This document shows positions 22,133 through 34,932 of a DNA stretch of 64,000 bases, in pieces. Both the position numbers and the translations under genes were made by a program. The notes beneath the pieces are model-generated. The model worked only from the letters and a program-made list of their open reading frames with translations, was not told where the DNA came from and searched no databases. Each line of letters opens with the position of its first letter. Within the stretch, counting starts at the first letter, position 1. The stretch is from Aquila chrysaetos chrysaetos (lineage: Eukaryota > Chordata > Aves > Accipitriformes > Accipitridae), in the NCBI RefSeq assembly GCF_900496995.4, contig NC_044010.1, positions 3,720,001-3,784,000 of the forward strand. Direction: 5' to 3'.

Positions 22133-25100
22133 CTGTGGATAAAGAAGAGGAGAGAGAAGCAAGGAAGTATGCCTATTTTTTTTAGATCTTTTTTCTGGCC
22201 TGAGTTACAATGGTGATATCCAGCTGCTTTGGAAAACTAGCTCCAATTACTATTTTCTAAGTTCAGTCATTATTATTCATCTTATTACTTGTAAATGATG
22301 GGTCTTGCATGCAGGCACACACAAAAATATCCCAGCTACTGCTCTGTCTCAGGGCAGATCTGGAAGTGCCCTTCAGATTGCACTGCAGATTCAGTATGCT
22401 CGTGCACAGCATTATTATTCTGTGCGCCACAAGTACTTTCCTGCCTCACTAGCCCTTCACTAAACCATTTGTTAAACACTCTCAGCTATCCCTTGTTGAC
22501 TTCAATCCACCCACTTTCTGTCTGAAACTGCATGGGTATTTTTACACTCAGATCATTCATTTGGGTTGCAGTCTGCAGCCTCTGCTCCCCTCTCCTCCCC
22601 TCTCCTTATATCTCCTCTCTCTCCGGCTGTATTGACAGTAAATATCCTGCAGCCTGTCCCCTCCTGTAGTTTGCTTTGCTTTCTTTACAGTAAACAGACA
22701 GAAAGCTGTCTCTCGTTTTCTGCCAGCAGCTTAGCTAACAACCCCATATGGATAATTCAGAGGGAAAAACAATTGATCAGGCCTCATCGATCCAGCGAGG
22801 GTTGGTGGCTTTTAGAAAAAAAGGGTACATTGGCACATGGAAGGGAGTGACAGAGTACAGAGATGAGATCCCATGCTGCTAAGTGTCCCTTATTAAGGAA
22901 GGCACACTCCACTTGAGTAAAATCATTATTTCCCCCTGGAAGCTGAACTTTGACATCCCTTGACTGATTTATTACTTCTACAGCAGCTGGCAAAAGGCAG
23001 CACTTGGGTAGGCACTGGGTGCTACCTCAGGGCAGGCACTGATGTTGCTAGTTATCCTTCATGATGTTCCTTATTAACAATCAAATACTAAGTACATTAG
23101 TGGAGTACCAATACCTGCAGGACATCTGATTCCCCAGAATCTACAAATCAAACCTTTCTCTGTGCCTCCCAGGCTCTCTGTGCCTGTGTCTTTTTGCTGA
23201 GGGACTTGAGGACTCCTTCACAAAGACATGTAGGCATTTATTTCCCAAACCAGCTTCCATGGGAGTTGGGCACTGAAAAAGATGAGCCCCCCCCAGTTTT
23301 TAGGGAACCGTACCTCATTCTTGCTCACGTCAAGACTTACTGGCTATCTTTCACCCGAGGGGCTAGCAGCGTATGGGAGCTCTGCTAGGGAAGCCAGACA
23401 AAAGGCAGGTTCTGAAAGAAGGTGAGTGGAACAATAGGGTAGGAAGGACTTGTAGGGGCAGGTTGGATGGCATTAAGTCCAAGCAGAGCGTGCAAGGGAG
23501 GAGAATGAGCCTTTAAAATGGTCAGGTTCTGTTAAAAGTGTGTCCCTAAAACATTAACTCCCTTGTGCCCCCTCAGGCAGCTTCCTTAACACTCCTGATA
23601 CCGTACATTACTTTAATACCCAGAACCTCAGATGTGTATTAGGAAGCAAGAAGAGATTAAGGGTGTCTCTTTCTTGCACCTATAAGGTCTCTCCTCGTGA
23701 CAGCTGTCCAGAGTCACAGGTGCTGGCAGACAGATGGAGTGGTTTTGGTCATTTTTCGTGTATACAATAACACACCTTATGTTTATAATCCTTTTCTATT
23801 GGAAAGCACTTCCCCAAGAGGGTCTGGATGTCCCCAGCTCCCCCTCCTCATAGTGAAGGAGGGTGGCATAAAGTCTTGGACAAGGACCATCTTTTTGTTT
23901 TATGTTCAAGAATATTTAAGTTCAAGTCCGAGTTTATGCTGAAGTCCAAGGATCTGAGCAACGGTTTCTACCTGCTCCTGCCATCTGAAGAGAATAAATA
24001 ACTCTCCCTTATCGTCACTGTTATGGAGGTGCAAGGGGAGATGGCAGAGGAAAAAGCAACAAGAAATCCAGTATCAAAAGTAACATCAAACACAGGCTTT
24101 TCTCAACCCCAGGAACTCCTTGCTCCAGCTGTAAGAATTTGCTGCTTTGTAATTTCCTTGGACTCCAATGAATCCAAAGAAAGAAAGAAGGAGAAGAACA
24201 GTAATAAGAACTGGATGCAGGAGATAATAGCAGATGGACAACTTGCACCGAGTGCCCGTGGATTTTATTATGCTGCTTACAGGATGAGAACTATTTGACC
24301 AACAGAAAATACTGCAACCGATAAAGGCCCTTACACCAACAGCAAAATACAGTACAGGTTAGAGTGGCAATAGGCCCTTCTATGAAGGCAAAACCAGCAT
24401 GGTGGTATGGGAGACAGCAGCCCGTCTTGACCTCACTGAGGAAAACAGACATCATAAGGACTCCCGTTTGTTCCATGAGGACCAGATAGCACAGAACACA
24501 GGAGAAAAGTAGAGGCAGATGGCCATGTGTGAGGAGGGAATATTACTGTGGGAAAAACCTGCATCAGAAGGGAAGAATACAGAGAAAGAGGAGTGCAGAG
24601 AGAGGAACATCTGCAGAGAGAAAAGAGGACATAGACCCAAAGTGGGAAGAATCTGCAAAATCTGATATATCGTCTTCATTCATGCTTTTGTCAATATCCA
24701 GAACTGAATATGATTGTGGATCTGCGAAACCCCCACAAAAGTATTCTGTATACCTTGAATGGTATTAGATCGGCTCTTGTATCTTCTGAAGCTGCCAATT
24801 ACTGATGCTTTCCATGCTTGCCTGGCTTTCCTTTCTTCACTCTTCAGTTTCATAGATATGACAAATATATTTCAAACGTACAATCAAAAAATAATCTGAA
24901 CTGTGAACTGCACAACAATAAAACAATCACCAACATCGTGTAAATAAGAGCAGTAGTATTAACTGTATGGGGAAGTGCAATATTGTGGCTTTTTCTGTTT
25001 GGCAACTATTTAGAAAAACTACTCATACGGAACAGTAAGCATGTATTAAAAAGCCTCTACTAAATCACACAAATGAGTCAGTCCAATGTACCACTTGTGA

Positions 25101-27530
25101 CTCACAGATGATCTGCAGTGGCAACAAATAAGCCGCATTGAAGATGCTGCCTTCCAGATGAAATACAACCCTTAATTTGCAGTTCCTAATGATGACCCAT
25201 CACTTCTTGCTCTAATTACCAGAGGCATTAAGTCTGTTGCATTAGCTGAAGCATGTACTTGGGTCAAGAGAGACTACCAAAACAAATCATCCCAGTAGAT
25301 TTAATAATCTCTGACAGTTCTCTTGCCTTCTTAAACTGTTGCCCCATTTCTCCCCATTAGTGGATTAAGTGACTGTACAAAATGAGTAATTGTAGCTTGA
25401 ATCCCCTGTAACATTTATGCTGTAACAGACTTTAGCAGTGATGGTTCAGTACTGTTCAGTCTCCATTCAGAAGATACTAGCATAACATAATCAGGCTTTT
25501 TGGGGGCACAAGTTCTGTGAATTTATTTAGGTTTTTTTCACTTTGTCTTTTAACAAGTAGATACGGGCAAAGGGGATGCTTCAATGACAAAAGCCTGGGA
25601 TGGACTACAGGGAAAAGAAAGTGCTGCTAATTCACTGTGACAGCATCAGAATCACATATGGATGCCAAATTGAAATGCTTCTCCACTCATTCCCACCCCT
25701 CACCGATCAATACTTGGCAGGCTCAAAAATGCTCCAAATGCCTATGCTGCTTGTTCTCGCTGCCACACGTTTTCACATTAGCCTTGGGCCTGCACTTCAT
25801 ATCAAGTAAGTTAAAGGTTTATATCCTTTCCAAACTAAGCACAGCATTGGATCAGGTCCAGTAGTTTATCAACCCTGATATCTTTTTTCCATTCGTGGCC
25901 AGACCAGACATATCAGAAAAAGGCAGCTAGCTTTTGCTAGAAATGAGTTCTCTTAACCTGGGAAGAGTTTTGAAACCCAAAATTATTAAAATTATTTACA
26001 ACTTGAATCTTTTCAGGCTGCAGCGTAGCATTTCCAAAGAAAGTGATCACTCCAGCATCACTAGCTGAGAATGCAGAAAATTCTGAAAATGCTGAGGTTA
26101 TGATGCTGCTACTCACCACTGACCAGCCTCAACCAGCAAGTTCACAAGAATCCAGTCAGTTTTGCAGCTGGTGTTAAGCAAGCCACTGGGCAGCAAACAT
26201 AAATCATACAGCAGGGCTTCTAGTATTGCCAAGATCACTGGCACCCAGTGTGGTGAGCTGTTCAGAGAGTCTGGAAATTTCCAAGTTCATAATGGTCAGC
26301 TCAGAGGGTGGCAGGGGGACGGGAAGGTGGGAGTTGTAGCTGCATCAGCTCTAAGGCTCCCAGGAGAGTTGACTGAGATGTTGGGCAGGAAAACTGGCAT
26401 TTTGAGTTCTAAATCCACGTATTGTCCTCTGGAAGTTCACTGAAATAGTACAAATTCAGTGCATCATGATTTAAACATAAGGTATTCCACTAGACCATTT
26501 CCAAGCATCTGCAAAGGATATTCTTCCTCTATCACTATGTTTTATCCATCACTAAACTACTACTGATCTATTGTTTCAATCAGGATGTCCCACCATCTTA
26601 AAAAACTACCTGTGGCCAACATTCATAAAACCAGGAGCCTTCCAGCACTTTTATTTATATGCCTAGGTAAATGGCCTGAACGCCAGAAAGGAAATACTCA
26701 ATACCAAGAAGCTCTCACGGATTTAAACACATGGTTAGAAGAACGGCATCTGGAGAAAACACGGTGTTTGGCAGAGCACAGTGCAACTGGAAAAACATTT
26801 AGCACTGGAAGCCTTGGCAAGTGAGAAAAAGCTGCCTCATTTTTGATCTCAGCATAGGTTTGCTTGGCTCTTGGTAGACTGATTATTTTCAGCTGTCAAG
26901 AAAAGGACTTTAAATCTAGAAGCACGGTAACTCTGGGAGAGACAGACCACAGCTGAGATTTACAAGAGCCAAAACAAGAAGCATGCTTGCAGTGATGCTC
27001 TGTCTATACAAGAGGCTGAATCAGACTGGACCACAGCATTTCCAGGAGCTGGTATTTTTTCTGTGGCTGCCCTCCAGAGCGCAAACAATGTTAGCTTGTA
27101 TTATTTTTACATTTTGCTGTTGTGTCCAAATTGATCCGATTCAGAACTTATTGCTTGAGTATATGGCAGTTTGAAGCAAATTGAATAAATCAACAGTGCT
27201 AAGTGAGAATAGTCACTCCAGCACAAAATCACTCGGGAGAGAGAAGACTCAGACTGGCATCCCTGTTTATGTGCTTCATCCAGCGACTGACTAGTAAAAA
27301 ACATACAAGCGTTCCTTGGAGCCAGAACTAGAAACTAGGTCTCTCATCTCACAGGCCAATGACAGCTACGTACCCGTATTGCTTTCTCTTGATGAAAATA
27401 TAATTATTGCAGAACGAATAGGTCAGCTTCAGCAAGCAGTTGAGAAGGGTCTCCAGACCCAAAGAGCCTGGTCCTTGGGAGCTACTTCTGAGTGCTAGGA
27501 GATACACTTCTAGGGGAGGGGAGTGAGATT

Positions 27531-27634
27531 AAAAAAAAAAAACAAAAAAGAAAAAAAAAAGAAAAAGAAAAAAAAGAAAAAAAAAACCAAAAAAGAAAAA
27601 AAAAGAAAAAGAAAAAAAAGAAAAAAAAAAAGAG
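27531..27634 (+). repeat. A-rich (A/G) simple repeat
   Basis: A 104-base tract made almost only of A with interspersed single G bases (A4-10 G units). Three C bases interrupt it. The long lysine-rich open frames on the plus strand, and the phenylalanine-rich ones opposite, are artefacts of this repeat. Confidence 0.97.
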
Positions 27635-30600
27635 TGAAGAGGGCTGGACAACCACATTCTGCAAGAGCCCAAACCATATTAAAGCAGCTGTGGTTTTGTA
27701 CAATCTTGGTTAGCTGTATGGCCAATCTACTGTAAAAGCTGTCTGATCAAACTTCTCAGCTCGTGTCATCTCACACACACAGGTAACAGATATCAAACTT
27801 ACAACTAATAGGCGATCCCTAGGTATGTCAACGTGGACACTGTGTTGTGTTCTGAGGCTAACATGGCATCAGGGAGAGGATGGAAAGGAGAAGCTGAAGA
27901 AGCAATCAGGATAAAGGAAGGTTTTGTCAGTATATCTGTAGAAGTGTCTCAAGAAAAGCATGAGGAAAGGGCAAGACAGCTGCATGCTTTGGGTGGGAAG
28001 AAAGGAGAGGAGGAGAGAATCATTGAGACTCTATAGTGCAAGGGCCCGGAGAGAAACAATTGCTGTGAGGGAAGAATTACTATACAGACAAGAATGAGAG
28101 CACCAGGAGAACTGAGAAAAGAGATGCTCTTCATTAGAAGTATGATATATGTATCACAAAGCAGATCAAGAGATTCAGCAGAAACTAGTGAGAACCAGCC
28201 TTGCCTAAGAATTTCAACAGAGCCTTCAGTCAAGTCTTTTCAGAGAATTTCTAGACAGATCAGATCATGACCCTGCATTGCTACACACTCCAGCTTCAGT
28301 CACTGGAAAATGAGCTAACAGCCTCCAGTCCAAGCTGTGTCTGGCAAATATGTATGCTATTCTTTTAGTCAGGGACTTCTAAAAACTTGTCAAGAGCAGG
28401 CAGCAGGAGAAAGGAGGAATGCAATTGCATTCTTCAAGCAAACACTTCCTCCTCTATCTTAGACCATAAAACTGTACAGCTTCAAGCTAATCCCCATAAT
28501 CAGCTGCCCAGCTGTTTCCACTTTATTGGCTGTTTTGTGCAGTCAAAGCCAAATTGCCAAAGGGAGAGGGTCAATCATTTGCGCTGCATCTGCTCCAGGC
28601 AGTGATAGGACAAAGGGTAGATATTTAGGGCTAGAACTAGTTGAATGCAGATACAGGGCACTGAAAGGAGGAGTGAGGGAGGAGAAACAATCCTGCAATA
28701 AAAGCACTGGGAACATGCAGAATAAGTTGCTTGGCCAGGCTAGTGCTTGAAGGCGCAAGCCATCTCTTCGCACCTTGGGCTTTCATGGAGGGAGGGGAGG
28801 GCAGGCAGATGCGTGTATGCGTGTGTGTGTCTGTATTTAGGAGGGGAAACGAGGTGAATAAAGCTACCAGTCGTCTGGTAGGAGAGGGCAGGACTGGTTT
28901 TCCACCACGGTGAATTTGGGTCAGAAAGGAAGAGGAAGCAGAACAGCATTCGCAGGAGCACAGGGACGTTCAGTCCAGTTCCTGCTGTCTGGGACAACGA
29001 AGATCTCATCTGAGCAAACTTCTACTCCATTCACTGCTCTCTAACAAACCAAAGGCTAGTAGATAAAAACATCAAATGGCCACAGCTGTAATTCAAAACT
29101 TTGGAGAAGTTAATAGACTCTCAAACAACCCAATATCCCTGAGAAAAGGCCACTATGCAAGCACTGCTTTCTCCTGCCCTTGCGTATACCGTTTCTGAAA
29201 GCCACGCCATCCCAAAAGCTCACCCTCCCTATGTACCATGCAAGCATCAAAGCATTAAAAATTAATTTCCTAGGAATTTTCAGTTTCTCTATGACATCTT
29301 CATGCCAACTTTAACAGAGATGCACCCTGCCCAGCATCACCATTATAAACACTGAACATAACCTGTGATCTGGCGAATTCACGCTGGCTCCGTTTTATAG
29401 ACGGAAGTGAGGGCGGAGGGTTCAAGAAAGCAACAAACTTTGGTGAGAAAAAGTGACTTACCCAGAGCTGGCAACAATTTCAGCTGTAGTATTCAAAGGT
29501 TCTGTCCTAATCACTGCATTGGCACTGTGTGCGTTGACAGGGCTTGCAGAGGCTTGAGAGAATTTTTCTCCACTTCCTTTAACAAGGTATTAATCAAACA
29601 TTTCAATGTGAATATCAAACAAACCAGAAAGAGAGCTTGACCCAAACAGAATAGGGTCTGTGCAAGCACAAGACTCTCACTGTTGTTTAAGAACCAATAT
29701 ACAGCAGGGTGGGTATTTGGTACCCACTGCAAGCGTATCCATGGGTCAGGATACACAACAGCTGGTGAGGTGCCTTGATGCAGGTTTAAAATCATAGGAG
29801 AAAACCCAGTATGTGAAGTACAAGTAGCCACTTCCACTATTACAGAAAAACAAGGGTGATGGCAGAGCAGAAAACCAGAACAATAAAAAAAAAAAAATAA
29901 TAAAAATCAGCAGTGCAGGCTCAAGCTGGCAGGGCAGATCTTCACAAAAAGTAGTACAGGCATGCTGAAGGATGGAGCCCTGCTGCCCTCCTGTCACACA
30001 AGGGAGCTCTGCACTGACCTGCATTTGGCTCCTTGATCTAACTGTAGACAGAATACTTCTAGCAGCTTCTCCTTCTACTTGAAGCCCAGAGTTTGGAAGA
30101 TAGCACCTCATATTTGGGGAAGAGGGAGAAACTGCCAGTCAATTGCTAGGACTTGGTGCAGAAGTAGCCTCTACTATTTGGTGCACCCACTACCCAAAAT
30201 GAGGTAGAGGATTTCTACCAAATCCAAATGCTACTAATAGCTTTGGGAGGTGACAAAGCTCTGCAGGAGCTCTTGGAACAAGCAGCAGTTGATTAAGAGA
30301 AGAATTACCCTACACCGAACAACTTCCTTTAACAGTAGTTTTTACCTGCACAAAGTGCCTTTATGCTGCTTATGCTTGTTTCTCTGCTTATGTTAAGCAC
30401 ACCCAGCAGGCAGCTCCAGCATGACATTAGCAAAGGCATCACCTTGTCCTGGCACAGCTGGGAAGCACAGCAGCTGGAAGACAGGTTAGGGATCAGGAGT
30501 CTCATATTGCAACATGCACCATCTGAGAGCTAACAACAATCCTAAAAAAAACCAAAAACAAAAACAAAAACCCCGACATGAGAGCACTCCAGCTTTGGGA

Positions 30601-32628
30601 TCTGGTCCATGGCTCAAACCATAGCTGAATCAAAATAAAGCTGAACTAGATTTTTAATTGTTTCTGAACTTGCAAACTTCCAAGTAATCCCATCTGCACA
30701 GATCAGTCAGCCTTCCCTTCAGTGAGCCCTCATGACATTGCCCATTGTAGCTTTGCCAAGCTACTGCATGGATTATACAAAGTGCAGAGAAATGAACAAA
30801 ATTGCCCACTTTTAGATGCAGAAGAGGTTGCAGGATTGTCATATTTTAGCTACCTTTCAGTAGCAGAAGTGTGGAAGGGAAAATGAGATCAAAGAGCATG
30901 CTACAATTTTTCTGGTGCATATTACCTCTACCCTTCCCAGGATGGAGGTAAATCTGATCAGTTGCATCTTTGTGATCTTTACTAGAAAAAGAAATGGCAA
31001 GAATAAGTCACCCAAGAACCACTTTTCCAAGTATGACATTATATTACCTGCTGTTACCAAGTCTGATCAATAAGTTGAGGGTCCCCCCCTCCTCCCTGCA
31101 GCAAGGATTGTTCATTGAAAGTGCTCTTAAATAAGCAATAGATCAGGATTAGAGACCTTTATTCACCAAGACAGAGAGAATTTGACAACAAGTATTTGTC
31201 TTGTCTCTGCATAACCAACGAGATGCAAGATGACAATGCCGGAAAAGGCAGAGTTGAGTCTCTCTCAGAAGCGCACTGCTTGGAAATAGTTTTATGAGCC
31301 CAGTAGAAGTAAGGCAACTTAGTTAAATTTGAGTGCAGTTTGGAAGAACTGAGTAATTTTGCCCGATAGCTGCTTGTAGGCAATGCTTACTACTTACAAC
31401 ACCAGTACCGGCTGTTATTGGCAAGGGACAAGCACATTTCTCGAAACGTCCCTGCTTTCAAGGGATGGCACTTTAGTTCCACACCTCCCATTTGATGACT
31501 TCCAGAGGTGCCTTCCTCTTGTCAGTGTGAAAAATTACTGACAGCAGAAGCATCACAACAAAGCAAAAGTTAAAGCTACACTGACTAAAAAATAAATCTC
31601 GCAGCCATGTGAACCACAGTCCTTCCCATACGTAATTTGTGGCCCCTTCCTCCATTCTTGGCGTCTCACCCTGTTTTTCCACAAAGAGTGTATGTAACGC
31701 AATGGCTTGGTAGACAAACAGGCTCCAGTTACAGCAAGATACAGCCAGTTCCCAGACAAAGCATAGGCAAGCAAAGCTGCATTTAAGAACAGCCCAAGTT
31801 AACGCAGTATCAAAAGAAAGGTGCGTCAATGTAAATCAGCCCTTGGGTATGGCAGATCATACTGCCAGACCCAGTGGCAGCTCACAGAAGCGCTCCTTGT
31901 CCTCACGTAGATGACAACCAAAGTCTCTCAGGCCAGCAGTTCCCTACAGCATGCAACTGAAACATATTAGAGAGGGAACAACAAATTTGAGTGTCTATGG
32001 GTGGAACTATGCTGAGCACGTAACTGGACGCATGTAAAAAGTCGGCCTTCAATCATCACCTCCATGGTGAAACAGCAGCAAAAGTGAAAACTACAGTAAA
32101 ATCCTAAGTATCTCAAGTACCAAAAATAAGAGTAAGGCTCACAGGATCAGAAATAACAAGAAGAAAAGATGACCTTTGTCTGGTAACTTTAGATCAAGGG
32201 ATGAACAATACAAGTTACTTTGGATGCTGGTATATGCTTCATATATTCTAACTACTCATTCTGGAAAGGCTGCTGATTAAAACATTTGAGTTCAAAAGAC
32301 TTCAAAATACACTGTTGAAAGGTTCAGGAGATTCTAGAAAGTATCTCAGAAAAGATACTTAAGATGGTTGCATTTTTCTTTTGCGGCAAGCAATAGAAGG
32401 GCAAAGGATGACTTTTGCAGTGGTTTGTGCCCAGGAAGCACAAATAGGGAGTCTGGCTGGATTATTGTTCTTAGCTCCATGTTGAGGAAGAGTAAAATGC
32501 AACATAACACAAGGTCTGGTAATATTATCTATCATGTAGACCACCTATCATCTTTGGTATGTACACTTTAAAATACTGATAGATGAAGTGCTTTGGCATC
32601 TGCTCAAGGGACTAGCTATTCAAGGAGA

Positions 32629-32660
32629 ATATATATATATATATATATTTTTTTTTTTTA
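32629..32660 (+). repeat. (TA)n microsatellite with T run
   Basis: About ten AT dinucleotides are followed directly by a run of 12 T. This is a typical slippage-prone simple repeat. Confidence 0.95.
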
Positions 32661-34664
32661 AAGCATATACAGAGGTATGAAAGCTCTGGTACCCAGCAGT
32701 TTAAAATAGAGCACTGATCCCTATTTCCCACAGTCACTTTTTTCAGATTCAGACAATATTTTCTTTGTCACTGGACAGGGGACAGGAAACGCAGTCAAGC
32801 TATTCATCACCTCATTTCCAGGTAATGAAGACAAATGTTCAAATTCTGCCATTCCCTGCCAAGATGTTTAGGCACAAGCCCTGAGGACAGGGACTGGTTT
32901 TGTGCATTTGCATAGCACTTTAAAGAAGGGGTGTTAAGTGCCAACCAGTGTTCGTGGGAACTCCCCCAGTACAAATGTTAGTAACACCACCACAGACATT
33001 TTGCTATGCTAAACCCCCCAAAGTGTTTCCAGTCTTTCAACATCAATCAGCACAACTGAAGCCAGTAGTAAATTGATTCTCACATTCCACTGGTGCCGGT
33101 TTTTGTTAAAAATGATTTGTGATAGATATGGTGGAATATATTGATTAGTACTGACAGTCCCAGTTTCCCAGGCGCTTTGTAGCACTGCCATTCCAAAATG
33201 ACCTGCTTTCCACCTTGTCAATTTTCTTCTGCAGAGTCCGTTATAAATATCTATTCTATTATGAGAGCTTCAGCCCCCTCCAGAAAACAAAACAAAAGGG
33301 TCAGGCAAGTAAAAAAATCAGTACAATAAAATAGGTTTGCAGTGTTGCAAAAGAGCTTGTTTTTATTGAGAGATTGTGTCAGGGGAAGAAAAGGCACAAA
33401 ATAAGTTACAAAGACATTATATGAACTGTATGAGTCAGAGGCAGTATCAGAGCTGTTACAAATCATCTAAAAGTTGGCTTACTAACATAGGTTAGCCTCT
33501 ACAAAAATCTTAAAAGAAAAAAAATATATTTCAAATGATCAAAATTATTCAGAAATTAAGTGAGAATGTAAAGACCACCAATATTAACTTTTGACTAAAT
33601 TCACCTGGCCTTACCACCATCACCTTCTCTTAGAAGACAGATATCACTGGAAAATATGTAGTATTACAGAATTATTTTTAAAACTAATTTACATTTTATA
33701 AATGAAGAACCTGATATTTACCTTTCGTACCTCCAATGAAATACAGTACATACAGGTAAGGCAGTATGCATAGGAAATACAATAAGAAAACAGAATAGGT
33801 AAGTGCAATTATTCTGAATATTTCAACATTTGTTATGGCCCCTCACCTATGGTAAAGAACATCTTAAAAAGATGGATCCAACAGCTGTTCACAGAACATA
33901 TGAATATACCACCATAAAAGGTCTATTGTGGAAAAGCTTACGCTGTCTTTAGTTGCCACTTCTCAGATCAAGTATTCTAAAAACAGACTTTTCAGCAGTA
34001 CAACTCTGAGTTAACAACAGCACACTAATACAGGAAGTATTTTTTACACAGGAAGGCTCATAACACTCAGTATTCAAGTAATCCAAATTACATATTTAAA
34101 AATACACACACCAACTATATACAACTTGATTTTTGTTTGATGCAGTGAATCTATTCCCCCCTATGCCCACTTTCCTGTTACTCAACTCTCAACTGGCAAG
34201 GACTTTTGATTGTTGGTTCAAATTAAACTGGCATGCGGAAGCAATACAAAGTCTACAGGATATAGAGATTATACGAAGATTTGTTTTCATGATGATGCAG
34301 GGTTGAACAGAAAGTAGTTTACCCCTTTGGCTGCTCCTCTGGTCAAGTGGAGATCTAAGTTCTGTCTTTTGAAATCAGCAGGGATCCAAATGTAACCAGA
34401 CACAGAACTCTGCTATAAATGTCTGATTATATCCTTAGGAGTTTCATTTACTTGACCTAAGACAACAGTAACACAGAAAGGGAATGCAGTACCAACTACC
34501 ACTCACAAAAACTGTCAGCTCAACCTGTAAGGACTTGATTTGCAAGAAAACCCTGTACAGTCACGTATTGAGCATAACTGTCAGGGTTTTGGGGCTGCAG
34601 GGTGCCTTGTGTGGGAAGAAGCCCAGGACTGCCCTGTGCTGGTTCCAGCCAGCTCAGAAATCAT

Positions 34665-34932
34665 GTAGCGGCTGAGGTCGGAAAAGACCTCTGGAGGCCA
34701 TCTGATCCGAGCCCCCTGCTCAAGCAGGGCCACCTACTAAAGCAGGCTGCCCAGGACTATGTCCAGATGGCTTTTGAATATCTCCACGCATGGAGACTCC
34801 ACAACCTCTCCAGGCAACCCGTGCCAGTGCTCTGCCACCCTCACTGTAAAAAAGTGCTTGCCTATGTTCAGATGGATCCTCCTGTGTTTCAGTTAGTGTC
34901 CATTGCCTCTTGGGCACAGTGGGGACTGACCC
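34665..34932 (-). mobile_element. CR1 LINE 3' fragment, old
   Basis: Minus-strand CR1 3' region. It shows GGAAAAGACCTCTGGAGGCC, then CTGATCCGAGCCCCCTGCTC, GGCTGCCCAGGACTATGTCC, CTCCACAACCTCTCCAGGCA and TGCCACCCTCACTGTAAAAA, the familiar CR1 UTR and C-terminal succession with substitutions. It is intergenic. Confidence 0.92.

Larger units (their letters stand above)
22133..34664. other. Intergenic region, SLC22A15 to MAB21L3 (left part)
   Basis: About 12.5 kb without a supportable coding gene. The MAB21L3 promoter and non-coding first exon should lie somewhere in the left part, but I cannot place them. It contains an A/G-rich tract (27531-27634), a TA repeat with a T run (32629-32660) and A-rich runs near 29886 and 30544. 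Open frames are short and lack recognisable motifs. Confidence 0.6.

Noticed and set aside
27492-27735. Lysine-rich and phenylalanine-rich open frames
   Set aside because: They are translations of the A/G simple repeat at 27531-27634 and its complement.
31473-31829. Hydrophobic minus-strand ORF of 118 codons resembling a membrane protein
   Set aside because: The hydrophobicity comes from T-rich codons in AT-rich intergenic DNA. There is no family motif, and it is not part of either gene model.
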